This document shows, piece by piece, positions 1-8,064 of a stretch of DNA of 38,039 nucleotides (position 1 is the first letter of the stretch; the number at the start of each line of letters is the position of its first letter). The DNA comes from Paenibacillus sp. YN15 (GTDB lineage: Bacteria; Bacillota; Bacilli; Paenibacillales; NBRC-103111). The stretch covers positions 1 to 38,039 of the forward strand of contig NZ_QMFA01000056.1 in NCBI RefSeq assembly GCF_003285005.1. The letters are read 5' to 3'. A model generated the notes under the pieces. The model was not told the DNA's origin, ran no database searches, and worked only from the letters and a program-made list of their open reading frames with translations. The translations under genes and the position numbers were made by a program.

Positions 1-400
1 CCGATAATTACATATTATCCTTCATCTAATCCAATAGTAGCATAACAAATTGGATGTTTCACTATTTTTCTCCAAAAAGTGACCCAACCTGACTTTAGAG
101 GAATGTTGCTCAGTCTCATATCCTTCTTATTCACCTGTGCTGCTACTGTACTCCCTCTTTGGCGGGATATGCCCACCCACTGCTGATAACAAATCTAGCG
201 TCCACATTACTTCAAGTTATGCCGGTTAATCAAGTTATGCTATGCGCGGCGCATGCGAAAAAAGGAAATAATAGTATCGATCTGAGCGATCCCGGAGCGT
301 CTCAGCTTTTCGTTACGATCCATTATGACATAGATGATTGCTCCAACTACTAAAGGACTAAATCGCATCAGGTGCGTATATCCCGGTTGACCACATTCAA
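1..400. other. No convincing gene; debris with short repeats
   Basis: I see no protein I recognise here. Open frames are short and lack a convincing ribosome binding site. The stretch carries two of the three copies of a short repeat described in the next entry. It looks like decayed mobile-element or island-edge DNA rather than a regulatory region of a neighbouring gene. Confidence 0.5.
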
Positions 401-407
401 GTTATGC
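213..407 (+). repeat. Three copies of CAAGTTATGC
   Basis: The 10-mer CAAGTTATGC occurs at 213-222, 231-240 and 398-407. The similarity around copies 2 and 3 continues to the right as a G/C-rich GCGGCGC block followed by an A-run, and a CCACATT motif lies just left of copies 1 and 3. The pattern suggests duplicated ends or duplicated 5' parts of a small mobile-element gene. The function is unknown; the repeats are directly visible. Confidence 0.6.
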
Positions 408-523
408 GCGGCGCGCGTGAAAAAAGCGAAGTGTGGGAACGGGAAAAATTCTTGTGGCTTCCGTCCGGCGCAGAGAATGATGCCATGGACGAGGGGAAAC
501 AGATGACTCAACTGGGGCTTTGA
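404..523 (+). CDS. Tiny ORF ahead of a terminator (39 aa)
   Basis: An ATG at 404, inside the third CAAGTTATGC repeat, opens a 39-codon frame rich in charged residues, ending in QMTQLGL and TGA at 521-523. A strong intrinsic terminator begins at the very next base, which suggests this is the 3' end of a real transcribed gene. There is no clear Shine-Dalgarno before the ATG, so it may be the surviving tail of a longer, rearranged gene. The product is not recognised. Confidence 0.3.
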   Translation: MRGAREKSEVWEREKFLWLPSGAENDAMDEGKQMTQLGL

Positions 524-561
524 GAGCAGTTGGCATCTGAAGTGCCGCTGCTCCTTTTTTT
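524..561 (+). terminator. Intrinsic terminator
   Basis: GAGCAG (524-529) pairs with CTGCTC (548-553), and GGCA (532-535) pairs with TGCC (543-546). A 7-T run follows at 555-561. It directly follows the stop codon of the small ORF ending at 523, in the right orientation. Confidence 0.75.
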
Positions 562-610
562 GTCTTTTTTATGTACGACCGTAACTACTGCCTCATATGA
601 ATTGTCAGCT

Positions 611-931
611 TCACGTATTTAATGTTGGAGGTTCTTGAAATTGGGATTTAAACACTATATTTTTCATACCAATTTGAACAGCGTTGCTAATCCATTCGTT
701 TTCTATTACAGATGAAATCATGATGATTTTATGTGAGTTCTGTTCTAATACTTCTCTTGCTAAATCTAGCCCATCATAATCAGGAGGAGTCATTATCAAA
801 TCCAATAATACAATGTCGAATTGCTTCCATTTTAATAACTGCTTTCCTTGTTCTTTTGAAGCAGCAGATTCTGTTATGATGAAATCAGACTCGGTTTGCA
901 ATACGAATTGCGGGTAGAGGGCAAATCGCAA
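611..931 (-). pseudogene. Response-regulator receiver domain fragment
   Basis: The translation matches the middle of a CheY-like receiver. It has a phospho-acceptor segment (IVLLDLIMTPP..YDG), a hydrophobic strand ending in serine (HKIIMISSV) and a late Lys (FKSQ). The N-terminal acidic pair that binds Mg2+ is missing. The frame begins only at a TTG with a stop just upstream, and no DNA-binding output domain follows. The gene is therefore truncated at its 5' end near 931, exactly where a DUF5348-like gene starts on the other strand. It may be a remnant of a NarL/LuxR-type regulator. No function is expected. Confidence 0.55.
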
Positions 932-936
932 TTGTC

Positions 937-1160
937 ATGACGCGACGATGGCTTCCGATGACCTACGACCGGAATGAGGCTTGGTGGGTAGTGGAGATCG
1001 GGGGCGAAAAGTGGGATTTCACTGCGGGGAATATCTGCTGATGCGCATTCGGGACGGGCTGGAGTGTCGGATCGAGATGGACCAGGATTGGTACGTGATC
1101 ATGAGCGAGGACGCTCGGTTTTACTTGAAGAACAAGCAAACCTACTGGGTAGAGATCTGA
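937..1160 (+). pseudogene. DUF5348-like small protein, frameshifted
   Basis: Two frames join into one DUF5348-like protein of about 74 residues. The first, from ATG 937, carries PMTYDRNEAWWVVE. After a one-base shift near 1000, the second carries HCGEYLLMRIRDG, then CRIEMDQDWYVI, and ends in FYLKNKQTYWVEI at TGA 1158-1160. The 'HCGE..R...G..RIE.D..WYVI' layout is my basis for the family name. DUF5348 genes are small, of unknown function, and often sit near mobile elements. The frameshift makes the gene nonfunctional unless it is a sequencing error. Confidence 0.5.
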
Positions 1161-1250
1161 AAAAGCGGGAAGCTGGTGATGAGACCGGGCTTCCCGTTTA
1201 TACGCCCTTTTTAGTCAGATATTCTGTCCGAATCTGGACACGTTGCACCG

Positions 1251-1928
1251 TCAATTTCTTGCCAAGATAGAACGTCTGTAACATTCTCCCGCCAGTGTGG
1301 GAACATGATCCACTCTAATCGGAATATCCAATTCATAATCCTGATAGATTTTCACTATTTTCGCCATGTCCGTCTGTCCATTATCATGAAAGGTTTCATT
1401 AAACTTATATCTATCGCCGACAATATCTCTGAAATGCACAAAAAATATTTTCTTTTTCTTGGCAAAAGCCGGTATTACTTGTTCCAAATCTTCTCCCATA
1501 GCGGCATAGGTTCCCTGACACATCGTTATGCCAAGATGGTCGCTTTCAACCAGATGAATCGCAATAAAAGTAGCCTTGAAATTGACATCCGGTGTTTTGT
1601 CCAGCGATTCGTTCTCGATGTCCAGAAAAGACTCCTTGGGACAATACCCCGCATTGTTGACCAATACATCCAGGCGGCCGTAGCTCGCTTCGACTTGGGC
1701 AAACATCTCTCTGATCTCTTCCCGGTTCAACAATTCCGCTTGAAACGAGACATGCCGTCCGGGCAAGGCCGATAATTCCGACAGAAAAGAATCAACCTCC
1801 TCTTTATGATTGCGATAATGGACAATGACGGAGGCGCCGCATTCGGCGAACATCCGGGCGGTGCACTTCCCGATGCCGCTCCCCGCTCCGGTGATCAGGA
1901 CTACCTTGTTATCCAGATCGATCTTCAT
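1251..1928 (-). pseudogene. Chimera: SDR dehydrogenase N-part fused in frame to UxuA C-part
   Basis: The ORF is 225 codons from ATG 1928 (GAGGTG upstream), open to TGA 1251. Residues 1 to about 130 are a short-chain dehydrogenase/reductase: a TGAGSGIG cofactor loop, an NNAG motif, and the start of the helix around VNFKATF. The catalytic Ser and YxxxK of the family are absent. From about residue 133 the sequence becomes mannonate dehydratase (UxuA): LGITMCQGTYAAMG, FFVHFRDIVG, NETFHDNGQTDM, and VDHVPTLAGE near the end. UxuA's own N-terminus and last residues are missing. The result fits a large in-frame deletion that fused two neighbouring genes of a uronate/aldonate operon. Its start overlaps the cupin stop by 20 bases, so it was the distal part of the same operon. 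Neither activity is expected. An uninterrupted hybrid frame is unusual but can arise by chance. Confidence 0.8.
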
Positions 1929-2295
1929 CCGCTTCACCTCTATCGAGATAATATTGCGTGTTCTCCGGTCCCGTGCCGTCATTCTCGACTACAGCCACAC
2001 AGGCATCTTCGCTGAGTGTGACTGTATGCCAGGCACCTTTCTTGACTATATACAGCTTACCAGTCTCCATCGGGATTTCCCGGAGCTCGTCCCCAACAAA
2101 CAGCGAGGCTTGGCCGCTAAGCAGCAGAAACACTTCGTCGGTCAACAGATGTCTTTCCAGCCGGGAAACGTGCGCCGTTTGCAAATGATCTGCATAATTG
2201 ATCAGCGCCACGCACCAACCATTAAAACCGTGCACCCGAGTGTACCCCTTGCCCTCAAATGCCGATATCTCGATTCCGGTCATCTTCGCGCTCAT
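1909..2295 (-). CDS. Small cupin-domain protein
   Basis: The product is 128 residues, cytoplasmic (no signal peptide), and forms a single cupin barrel. The glycine-rich region includes HLLTDEVFLLLSGQASLFVGDE (first cupin motif) and GKLYIVKKGAWHTV (second motif with its His). Such small cupins often act as sugar-binding or isomerase-like accessory proteins in carbohydrate operons, but the substrate cannot be read from sequence. The ATG at 2295 overlaps the GH38 stop as ATGA, indicating translational coupling. Its 3' end overlaps the SDR chimera start. It is likely intact. Confidence 0.75.
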   Translation of the reverse strand: MSAKMTGIEISAFEGKGYTRVHGFNGWCVALINYADHLQTAHVSRLERHLLTDEVFLLLSGQASLFVGDELREIPMETGKLYIVKKGAWHTVTLSEDACVAVVENDGTGPENTQYYLDRGEADEDRSG

Positions 2296-5200
2296 TCTTC
2301 AATCGCCTCGACCGTATAAGTGTTGTAGGCGATGGAATCGATTTCACACCACTGCACCTTGAACGGCTCATTCGGAACCGTCATCAGCTTGTGCCCGTCG
2401 CCGTAAATTTCAAACGCTGTCGCCTTTTCACAATGCCGCTTTTCAAAGGATAAAATCGTTTTAAGATTTTCACTGACAAAGGTGAAAAGATTCGTTATCT
2501 TTGCCGGGTTCGGCTGCTCGTCAGGTATGGACAACCCGTCCAGACTACGAATTTTTAGGGTAACATAAGAATATTGGTCAATCTCAAAATAAATTGTATC
2601 GTCCTGAAACTCGGCAGCAATCCCTGTGCTTTCTTCGATCCCGTTGGTATAAACCGCCTCCTGAATGGAGAAGGGCAGTTTGAAGGATGCTGTTGCCGAC
2701 TTGACGCCGGTTTCAATAAATCGTGCGATAAATGCGTCGTCATCCTCCTCCGATCTTTTGAATGAGAGCATGCGCACGTTATCCGCATCAAGAGACATAT
2801 AGCTTTTTTCATTCGTCTCCGAATAAGCCGCACCGATCAGCGGCGTATACGTTTTGTTAACGCTCCAATCAGGAACCTGTTCGTTCCAGCCGCCTTGATA
2901 CGGCAATACCGACAAAGAATACTCCCCGAAGCAATCCTCCTTTGACGTAAAGTTCAGCTGATTGCTCCGATTTGAGGCGGCAAACAAATAGATATTCGCA
3001 TTTTCATAGGTGACGCGGCTTGAGAGCTTGTTATAATGAATGCCGCCCAGATGGAAAACAGGCATTTCCTTGGAATACAGGGCAATCCCTCGGCTTTCAT
3101 TCTGAACCGCCACCCAATTTTGTGCCACTACAAAATCATGCGGATTTACCGGCAGACGATCTCTTGGTTCATTCACGACACCGCCCGCAAGTTCGGTATA
3201 AAACTGATGGTTTTCCATCTTAAAGGGAAACGCAAAGAAGATGTTTTTCTTGTAACGATCATAATAATCGCCCATCAGTCCTGTTGCATGATCAAACTTC
3301 AACGACACGTCGATGTTTTTCTCGTGCGTATAGAAAATAATAGTGCTCGTTACGTTCGCTCCGCTTTGCTCTTCATAGCTTGTTTTGGCAATTACAACGG
3401 CAAGCGGCCCGCGCTCGATTTGAAAACTGCGCCGCTTTGCGGTTTCAACCTGCAGTTCTTTGCTGGTCTTTGTATCGGTATTCACATAGATAAAGTCGCC
3501 TAATCCGAATAGCGATGAACGATCCAGCAGTTCTTCGTTGGTTGCCTTTTCCACAATGCTGTTAATGGTATGCGTCCCAGGATCACATGTCACAATGTAA
3601 AAAGGGGTGTCAATTATTCCCGTTTCTGTATCACTGAAACGGGATGCTTGAGCATCCGGCTCGATTCGTGAAGTCTCAAACATGCGGAATCCATACGCCG
3701 GTAAATCAACCGGCTCGGTAATCGTGACCCCATTGCTCAGCGTTTGACACTGAACACCCTTCGGGACTTGCCTTCCTGATAACTTCAGCGTTGCATTGCG
3801 CCGATGAGGAATGGTGTTCCAAACGGAAAAACCGGACGTCTCCGAGCCGGAAAGGATCACATCGTCTATAATCCCCGACACAATCCGTTTGGCAACCTTT
3901 GCGGATTCTCTTTTCATCAGATACAAATTGAACTTATGCATAGCTAGCGGATGCTTGGCGGAAGTACCCCAGCAATGTTCGTCAAACTCGCAAAGCCGCC
4001 ACATCGCCTCATTGATTCGTTCCCTCGGGTACCCCTTTTTTGCGCCTTCCAGCGCAGATAAAACCACAAGGGTTTCCGCAACAGGCAAAAGGACCTCCGC
4101 CTCGCGTTTGGCGGCGAACCAATCGGGAGCGATCGTAGCGAAATCCGCCCATTGATCGGACAGATCCCCTGAAAGAACAGGGATGCTGTCGCCGAAATTG
4201 TCGGCAATGTACGCCAAATCCTGACTCGGCAGTCCCATCCCGAATTTCGGATACGCCCAGCGTCTATTCATCTCTTCGCAAACCGTAAGCAGCATGGTCG
4301 TCGGCATTTCCCGGTCATCATAGAAAGCAAGCGGCAGGAGATCATAATCCACATCGCCCAAATCATCGATGATGGCATTAACAGCCTCCTCGGTTTTGAC
4401 CGCTTTGCTTTCGTCAAAGTAGAATGTACCTTCCGGATACTGCCGCAGCGTATTGCAGAAAATACTGGTCAGCGATTGTTCGCGATAGCCATACTGCGTC
4501 CAACAAAGCAGGCGGTCTTTCTGATTGGGTGCTTCCCACCAGAAAATTTTGGGCAGAACCCGGTCATCGGTGGAAAATCGCCAGCCTCGGTTATCCAGTA
4601 CCGCTGCATATTGGATACCGGCTTGCATATAAGCGCTCACAGCCGACCAGGAAATTCCGGACAAATCAGCATATAAAGCAAGTTTGGGCGTTATCCCCCA
4701 TTTTTTTTTCGCTTCTATACCGGAATAATACATGGACCGCGGCAATTGTTCGTAACCGTGCCAATGCGAATGCACACCGGAATGGGGCGCGTTCAATTCG
4801 ATATGGCCGCTGTTCAAATACTGTTTCAGCCGCAGATAGCTTGTTTCATCGCGATAATCCTCGAATCCCTTTAACCACCAATAATGCTCGATCATATATT
4901 TGAAGCGGCGGTCTGTATCGATGATTTCTATCGCCCTGTCCAAATAGTCCGCACATTCGGAACCAAGCATATTGGCATAAGCGCAATACCCCAAATCCTC
5001 ATGAGAGGACGCCACAAAATTTATGCTCCATTTTTTTACCGGTTTTAAAGTAAACTTAAAGAGGAGCGGCAACTCGCAAAATCGATGCAAATAGACGCAG
5101 CACTCGCTGTGCTGCTCGACCAGCGGCAAAAACAGCTTCGCCTTGCGGGAAAAGAATGAAAGTCCTTCTTCAATAAGCGTTCCGCCGATGCTCACAGCAA

Positions 5201-5300
5201 TCGTATAGGCGTTGCATCCATCCCAAACTGTATCTGGTAAATGAAGCAACACCAAGTTCCGATTATCTTTCGTAATAAATACCGTTTGCTTAATTTGCAT
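2292..5300 (-). CDS. GH38-like glycoside hydrolase (alpha-mannosidase-type N-domain)
   Basis: The protein has 1002 residues, no signal peptide, and is probably cytoplasmic. The N-terminal catalytic half resembles GH38: a metal-binding His-x-Asp at H100/D102 (SSHEDLGY), a candidate nucleophile Asp at D212 (ALYADLSG), and a later His at H442 in FDEHCWG, which matches the DEH(T/C)WG signature of large bacterial GH38-like enzymes. A long C-terminal beta-rich half follows, as in the family. GH38 enzymes remove alpha-linked mannose with retention, but this divergent subgroup may act on other sugars. The start at ATG 5300 is preceded by GAGGTGTAAGGA. It follows the transporter and RraA pseudogene and is coupled to the cupin by ATGA. 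It would act on oligosaccharides imported by the ABC system. Confident in the fold, moderate on specificity. Confidence 0.7.
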   Translation of the reverse strand: MQIKQTVFITKDNRNLVLLHLPDTVWDGCNAYTIAVSIGGTLIEEGLSFFSRKAKLFLPLVEQHSECCVYLHRFCELPLLFKFTLKPVKKWSINFVASSHEDLGYCAYANMLGSECADYLDRAIEIIDTDRRFKYMIEHYWWLKGFEDYRDETSYLRLKQYLNSGHIELNAPHSGVHSHWHGYEQLPRSMYYSGIEAKKKWGITPKLALYADLSGISWSAVSAYMQAGIQYAAVLDNRGWRFSTDDRVLPKIFWWEAPNQKDRLLCWTQYGYREQSLTSIFCNTLRQYPEGTFYFDESKAVKTEEAVNAIIDDLGDVDYDLLPLAFYDDREMPTTMLLTVCEEMNRRWAYPKFGMGLPSQDLAYIADNFGDSIPVLSGDLSDQWADFATIAPDWFAAKREAEVLLPVAETLVVLSALEGAKKGYPRERINEAMWRLCEFDEHCWGTSAKHPLAMHKFNLYLMKRESAKVAKRIVSGIIDDVILSGSETSGFSVWNTIPHRRNATLKLSGRQVPKGVQCQTLSNGVTITEPVDLPAYGFRMFETSRIEPDAQASRFSDTETGIIDTPFYIVTCDPGTHTINSIVEKATNEELLDRSSLFGLGDFIYVNTDTKTSKELQVETAKRRSFQIERGPLAVVIAKTSYEEQSGANVTSTIIFYTHEKNIDVSLKFDHATGLMGDYYDRYKKNIFFAFPFKMENHQFYTELAGGVVNEPRDRLPVNPHDFVVAQNWVAVQNESRGIALYSKEMPVFHLGGIHYNKLSSRVTYENANIYLFAASNRSNQLNFTSKEDCFGEYSLSVLPYQGGWNEQVPDWSVNKTYTPLIGAAYSETNEKSYMSLDADNVRMLSFKRSEEDDDAFIARFIETGVKSATASFKLPFSIQEAVYTNGIEESTGIAAEFQDDTIYFEIDQYSYVTLKIRSLDGLSIPDEQPNPAKITNLFTFVSENLKTILSFEKRHCEKATAFEIYGDGHKLMTVPNEPFKVQWCEIDSIAYNTYTVEAIEE

Positions 5301-5352
5301 TCCTTACACCTCTCGTTTCCGCTTCACGAAGTCGCAGTTGTTTCATCGGGAG

Positions 5353-5711
5353 TTACAGCTTGCCGAGCCTTTTATATATTTCCACCGGGTTAGCACCGGG
5401 CTGCCTGTATAATTCGCGCGCATCATTCTCGTGTCTGAACTCTTGTTCGCATTTTTCCAACACTTCTTTTACCCTTTCACGCGGTATTGCATTCAATCGG
5501 TTGAAGGCGTTGTCTCCATCTTGATGGTATAGGCCGGTCCGGCAAGGACCCACTCGTTTTTCAAAGGTTTGATTTCATTCGCAAGGCCTGGTACGGCAAT
5601 CCCATTTCATCCATAACATCGTAAATCAGCCCGGAATACAGCGGCTTAAACCGCTCGCGTAATTCCTCAATAGAAATGCCATAGTCGAAAAACTTCCCGT
5701 TGATTGCTCAT
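5353..5711 (-). pseudogene. RraA-like protein pseudogene, internally deleted
   Basis: Pieces in different frames match the RraA / aldolase-like family. After a good ribosome site (GAGGAG) and ATG 5711 comes a one-base shift, then IEELRERFKPLYSGLIYDVMDEMG. Next, in another frame, comes EWVLAGPAYTIKME. About 100 residues are then missing before the C-terminal AIPRERVKEVLEK...VEIYKRLGKL and TAA 5353. The central active-site region (the D..G..VVP core) is lost. RraA-like proteins in sugar operons often act as 4-hydroxy-2-oxo-acid aldolases or stay uncharacterised. The position between the permease and GH38 genes fits a former catabolic enzyme. Not functional. Confidence 0.75.
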
Positions 5712-5745
5712 CAATCGTTCTCCTCTTTGAATATCCTTGTTTCTA

Positions 5746-7074
5746 TCAGCCTTTTATCCCCGTAAAGTTGATTCCTTTCTCTACATATCGCTGTGTTGTC
5801 ACAAATAAGATGAGAAGCGGAATCATTGAAATGACGCCGCTGGCGCTAATCCAGTTAGGCCGGGCTACAGTACCCTGATTGGTTGTCTGCTGCATATCGT
5901 TCATGGCTACCGTAAAGGTCCAATTGCTGGGAGATTGCGTGACGATATACGGCCACATAAACTCATTCCATACCGGTATGAATGTCATGACACCAACAAT
6001 GGTAAATACGGGAATCGACATTGGAATGACGATGCGTGTGAATGTTTTAAATTCAGAAGCGCCGTCGATTCTGGCTGCTTGCAGCAGCTCGCCGGGCAAT
6101 TGATCAAAAAAACCTTTAAACAGAAAGATTACGAACCCCCAGGCAAAGTGAGGCAGAATAATAGCCCATAACGTGTCAATCAAATTCAATTTTTGCATGA
6201 GCAAAAATTGGGGAATCAGGGTGGACACACCCGGAATCATCATTGTGGCCAGAAAAAACATGAGCAGCGCAAATTTTAAACGGGAGCTGCGGATAAGCTG
6301 CGATAAGGCATAGCTTCCCAAGCCTGCGAATAAAAGCTGCCAGAGGATAACCGTGAACGTAACAATGGAGCTGTTCAAGAAGTATCTATAAAATCCAAGC
6401 CCCCCCACCTTATCCGCCGCCATATACTTCAAGCTTGCATAGCTGTCAAACAGGCGCAGAGGATTGCGTGAATGCTCAATGGAAACGATTTTGCCCGCAA
6501 TCACATCATGCTTATCAAAAAATTCCTGATAATGCTGTACAGCCGCATGCCCGCTTTGTCCCGCCGGAGGCGTCGTCTTGTCCGGATTCCGGTCCAACCC
6601 GAACCAGTCAAAGTCACTTAGCTGCCGCTCTTGAATAATGGGCAATTTCAATGCCATAACATTATCGTTTACAACACGCGTAGGCACAATGGAGGATTGC
6701 CCGGAATAAAACTGCGCGGAGATCGTCCTGGCTTGAAATAATTCCTTGCCGTTCCGCGTTCCGCGGATAATAATTTCACCCAAATTGTCCCGAATCATCG
6801 TGGCCCAGGGAAACCATGTCGCTTCCATCGCTTCCTTCAAGTAAAAATCCCGATCCGTCGCTTCAACGCCCGAAAAGTCGATGGTGACCTTCAGGGAGTG
6901 CGGCACCTGAGGAATAAACTTCGGTGTCGGAGATTCGATGGATTCATTGTCCATAATCGATGTCAATAACAGCCATACCAGCGGCAGTATACAAAAGATC
7001 AGGAACATGATCGTTACGATGTACGAGGTGATTTTCAGGCTTTTTTCACCTTTTTCTCTGATGCGGTTGTTCAT
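5746..7074 (-). CDS. Sugar ABC transporter permease, MalG type, with large insert
   Basis: This is an inner-membrane permease of a CUT1 sugar importer. The first membrane segment is near residues 15-40, and the MalG-like core resumes around residue 225 with five more segments and the EAA loop (ELLQAARIDGASEF) that contacts the ATPase. MalG-type permeases are usually about 280 residues; this one has 442. The difference is a hydrophilic stretch of roughly 160-170 residues between membrane segments 1 and 2, predicted outside the cell. I chose ATG 7074; an upstream TTG at 7083 would overlap the MalF-type stop but sits too close to the AGGAGG. No ATPase gene is present here, so a shared MsmX-type ATPase elsewhere is likely, as is normal for this type of locus. 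Confidence 0.85.
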   Translation of the reverse strand: MNNRIREKGEKSLKITSYIVTIMFLIFCILPLVWLLLTSIMDNESIESPTPKFIPQVPHSLKVTIDFSGVEATDRDFYLKEAMEATWFPWATMIRDNLGEIIIRGTRNGKELFQARTISAQFYSGQSSIVPTRVVNDNVMALKLPIIQERQLSDFDWFGLDRNPDKTTPPAGQSGHAAVQHYQEFFDKHDVIAGKIVSIEHSRNPLRLFDSYASLKYMAADKVGGLGFYRYFLNSSIVTFTVILWQLLFAGLGSYALSQLIRSSRLKFALLMFFLATMMIPGVSTLIPQFLLMQKLNLIDTLWAIILPHFAWGFVIFLFKGFFDQLPGELLQAARIDGASEFKTFTRIVIPMSIPVFTIVGVMTFIPVWNEFMWPYIVTQSPSNWTFTVAMNDMQQTTNQGTVARPNWISASGVISMIPLLILFVTTQRYVEKGINFTGIKG

Positions 7075-7079
7075 GCCGA

Positions 7080-7991
7080 TCAATCTCCCTCCTTTTGCAA
7101 TTTGAATTGAATAACCGTAATGATAGCGATGATTATAAACATGAAAAACGATAACGCCGCCGACATGCCAAAATTATATTGCTCAAATGCGGATCGTTGA
7201 ATCAACAGGGAGACAACCAATGAAGCGTCTGCCGGACCGCCTTGCGTCATAATGAATATATTATCGAATGCAAGCAGCACACCAGACAGAAAGGTTATAA
7301 ACTGAATGAAAATCACAAAGCGGATATTGGGCAATACGATATAATAAAGTCTCTTCCAAGGGCCGCAGCCATCTATCTTGGCCGATTCAAACAGATCTGA
7401 TGGAATAGACTTTATTGCGGCGTAATATAGCAGCACCCCGACCCCGCCGCTGGAAAAAAAACCGGGCAGGACTATGGCAAACTTGGTCATTGCCATATCA
7501 TTCAGCCATCCGTAAGGTCCCAATCCCACTTTTCCCAACAAATAATTAAATAATCCCCGATCCGGGTTATACATCCATTTCCACAGCAATAAACCGGCTA
7601 CAAGCGGCAATATGGCCGGAATTTGATACAAGACCCGGTATACTGCGTTCGCCCGTTTGATTCCACTGAGAAATATCGCTTGAACGATCGGTACCCAGAA
7701 AACAATGGCAACCGACAGGAAAAACATAATAAATGTGTTTTTCAACGCCAACCAGAACGTTTTGGTTTTTAAAAACAGAAAGTAGTTTTCCAGTCCGACG
7801 AATTTGCCGGGAGGATTCACAATATCATAATTGTGCAAACTGATATGAATAGCAGAGAAGATCATGTAATATTTAAATAATAGAAAGACAATAATCGAGG
7901 GCAGCAAAAACAGAATCGGGGTCCACCGAATTTTAAATTTCCGAGTCCGTAAGCTCGTTGTCCTTACCACTGCGCCAGTTTCGGAATTCAT
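7080..7991 (-). CDS. Sugar ABC transporter permease, MalF type
   Basis: The product is 303 residues with six membrane segments and the EAA motif (DLFESAKIDGCGPWKRL) before the last segments. It pairs with the MalG-type permease as a heterodimer that moves the sugar bound by the lipoprotein encoded upstream. The ATG at 7991 follows GGGAGTGAAG. The stop at 7080-7082 lies against the next gene's start, so the two are co-translated. Family and role are clear; the sugar is not, although neighbours suggest mannose-containing oligosaccharides. Confidence 0.9.
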   Translation of the reverse strand: MNSETGAVVRTTSLRTRKFKIRWTPILFLLPSIIVFLLFKYYMIFSAIHISLHNYDIVNPPGKFVGLENYFLFLKTKTFWLALKNTFIMFFLSVAIVFWVPIVQAIFLSGIKRANAVYRVLYQIPAILPLVAGLLLWKWMYNPDRGLFNYLLGKVGLGPYGWLNDMAMTKFAIVLPGFFSSGGVGVLLYYAAIKSIPSDLFESAKIDGCGPWKRLYYIVLPNIRFVIFIQFITFLSGVLLAFDNIFIMTQGGPADASLVVSLLIQRSAFEQYNFGMSAALSFFMFIIIAIITVIQFKLQKEGD

Positions 7992-8015
7992 ATCTTCACT
8001 CCCAGCTAAATAATA

Positions 8016-8050
8016 GCACCGGGATTTCCATCATGGAAATCCCGATGTGC
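8016..8050 (-). promoter_or_regulatory. Stem-loop between binding-protein and permease genes
   Basis: CGGGATTTCCAT (8020-8031) and ATGGAAATCCCG (8033-8044) form a perfect 12-base inverted repeat, extended by GCAC/GTGC after a two-base bulge. No T-run follows, so it is probably an RNA-processing or stabilising hairpin, or a partial attenuator. Such structures keep binding-protein mRNA more abundant than permease mRNA, as known for malE-malF. The sequence is seen; the role is inferred. Confidence 0.6.
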
Positions 8051-8064
8051 AGAACCTGCCCGAC

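Noticed and set aside
159-353. Open frame of 64 codons near the window start
   Set aside because: It has no ribosome site and passes through the short repeats. The sequence resembles no protein family I know.
1064-1270. Open frame of 68 codons on the plus strand
   Set aside because: It overlaps the recognisable DUF5348-like frame in a different register and lacks family features.
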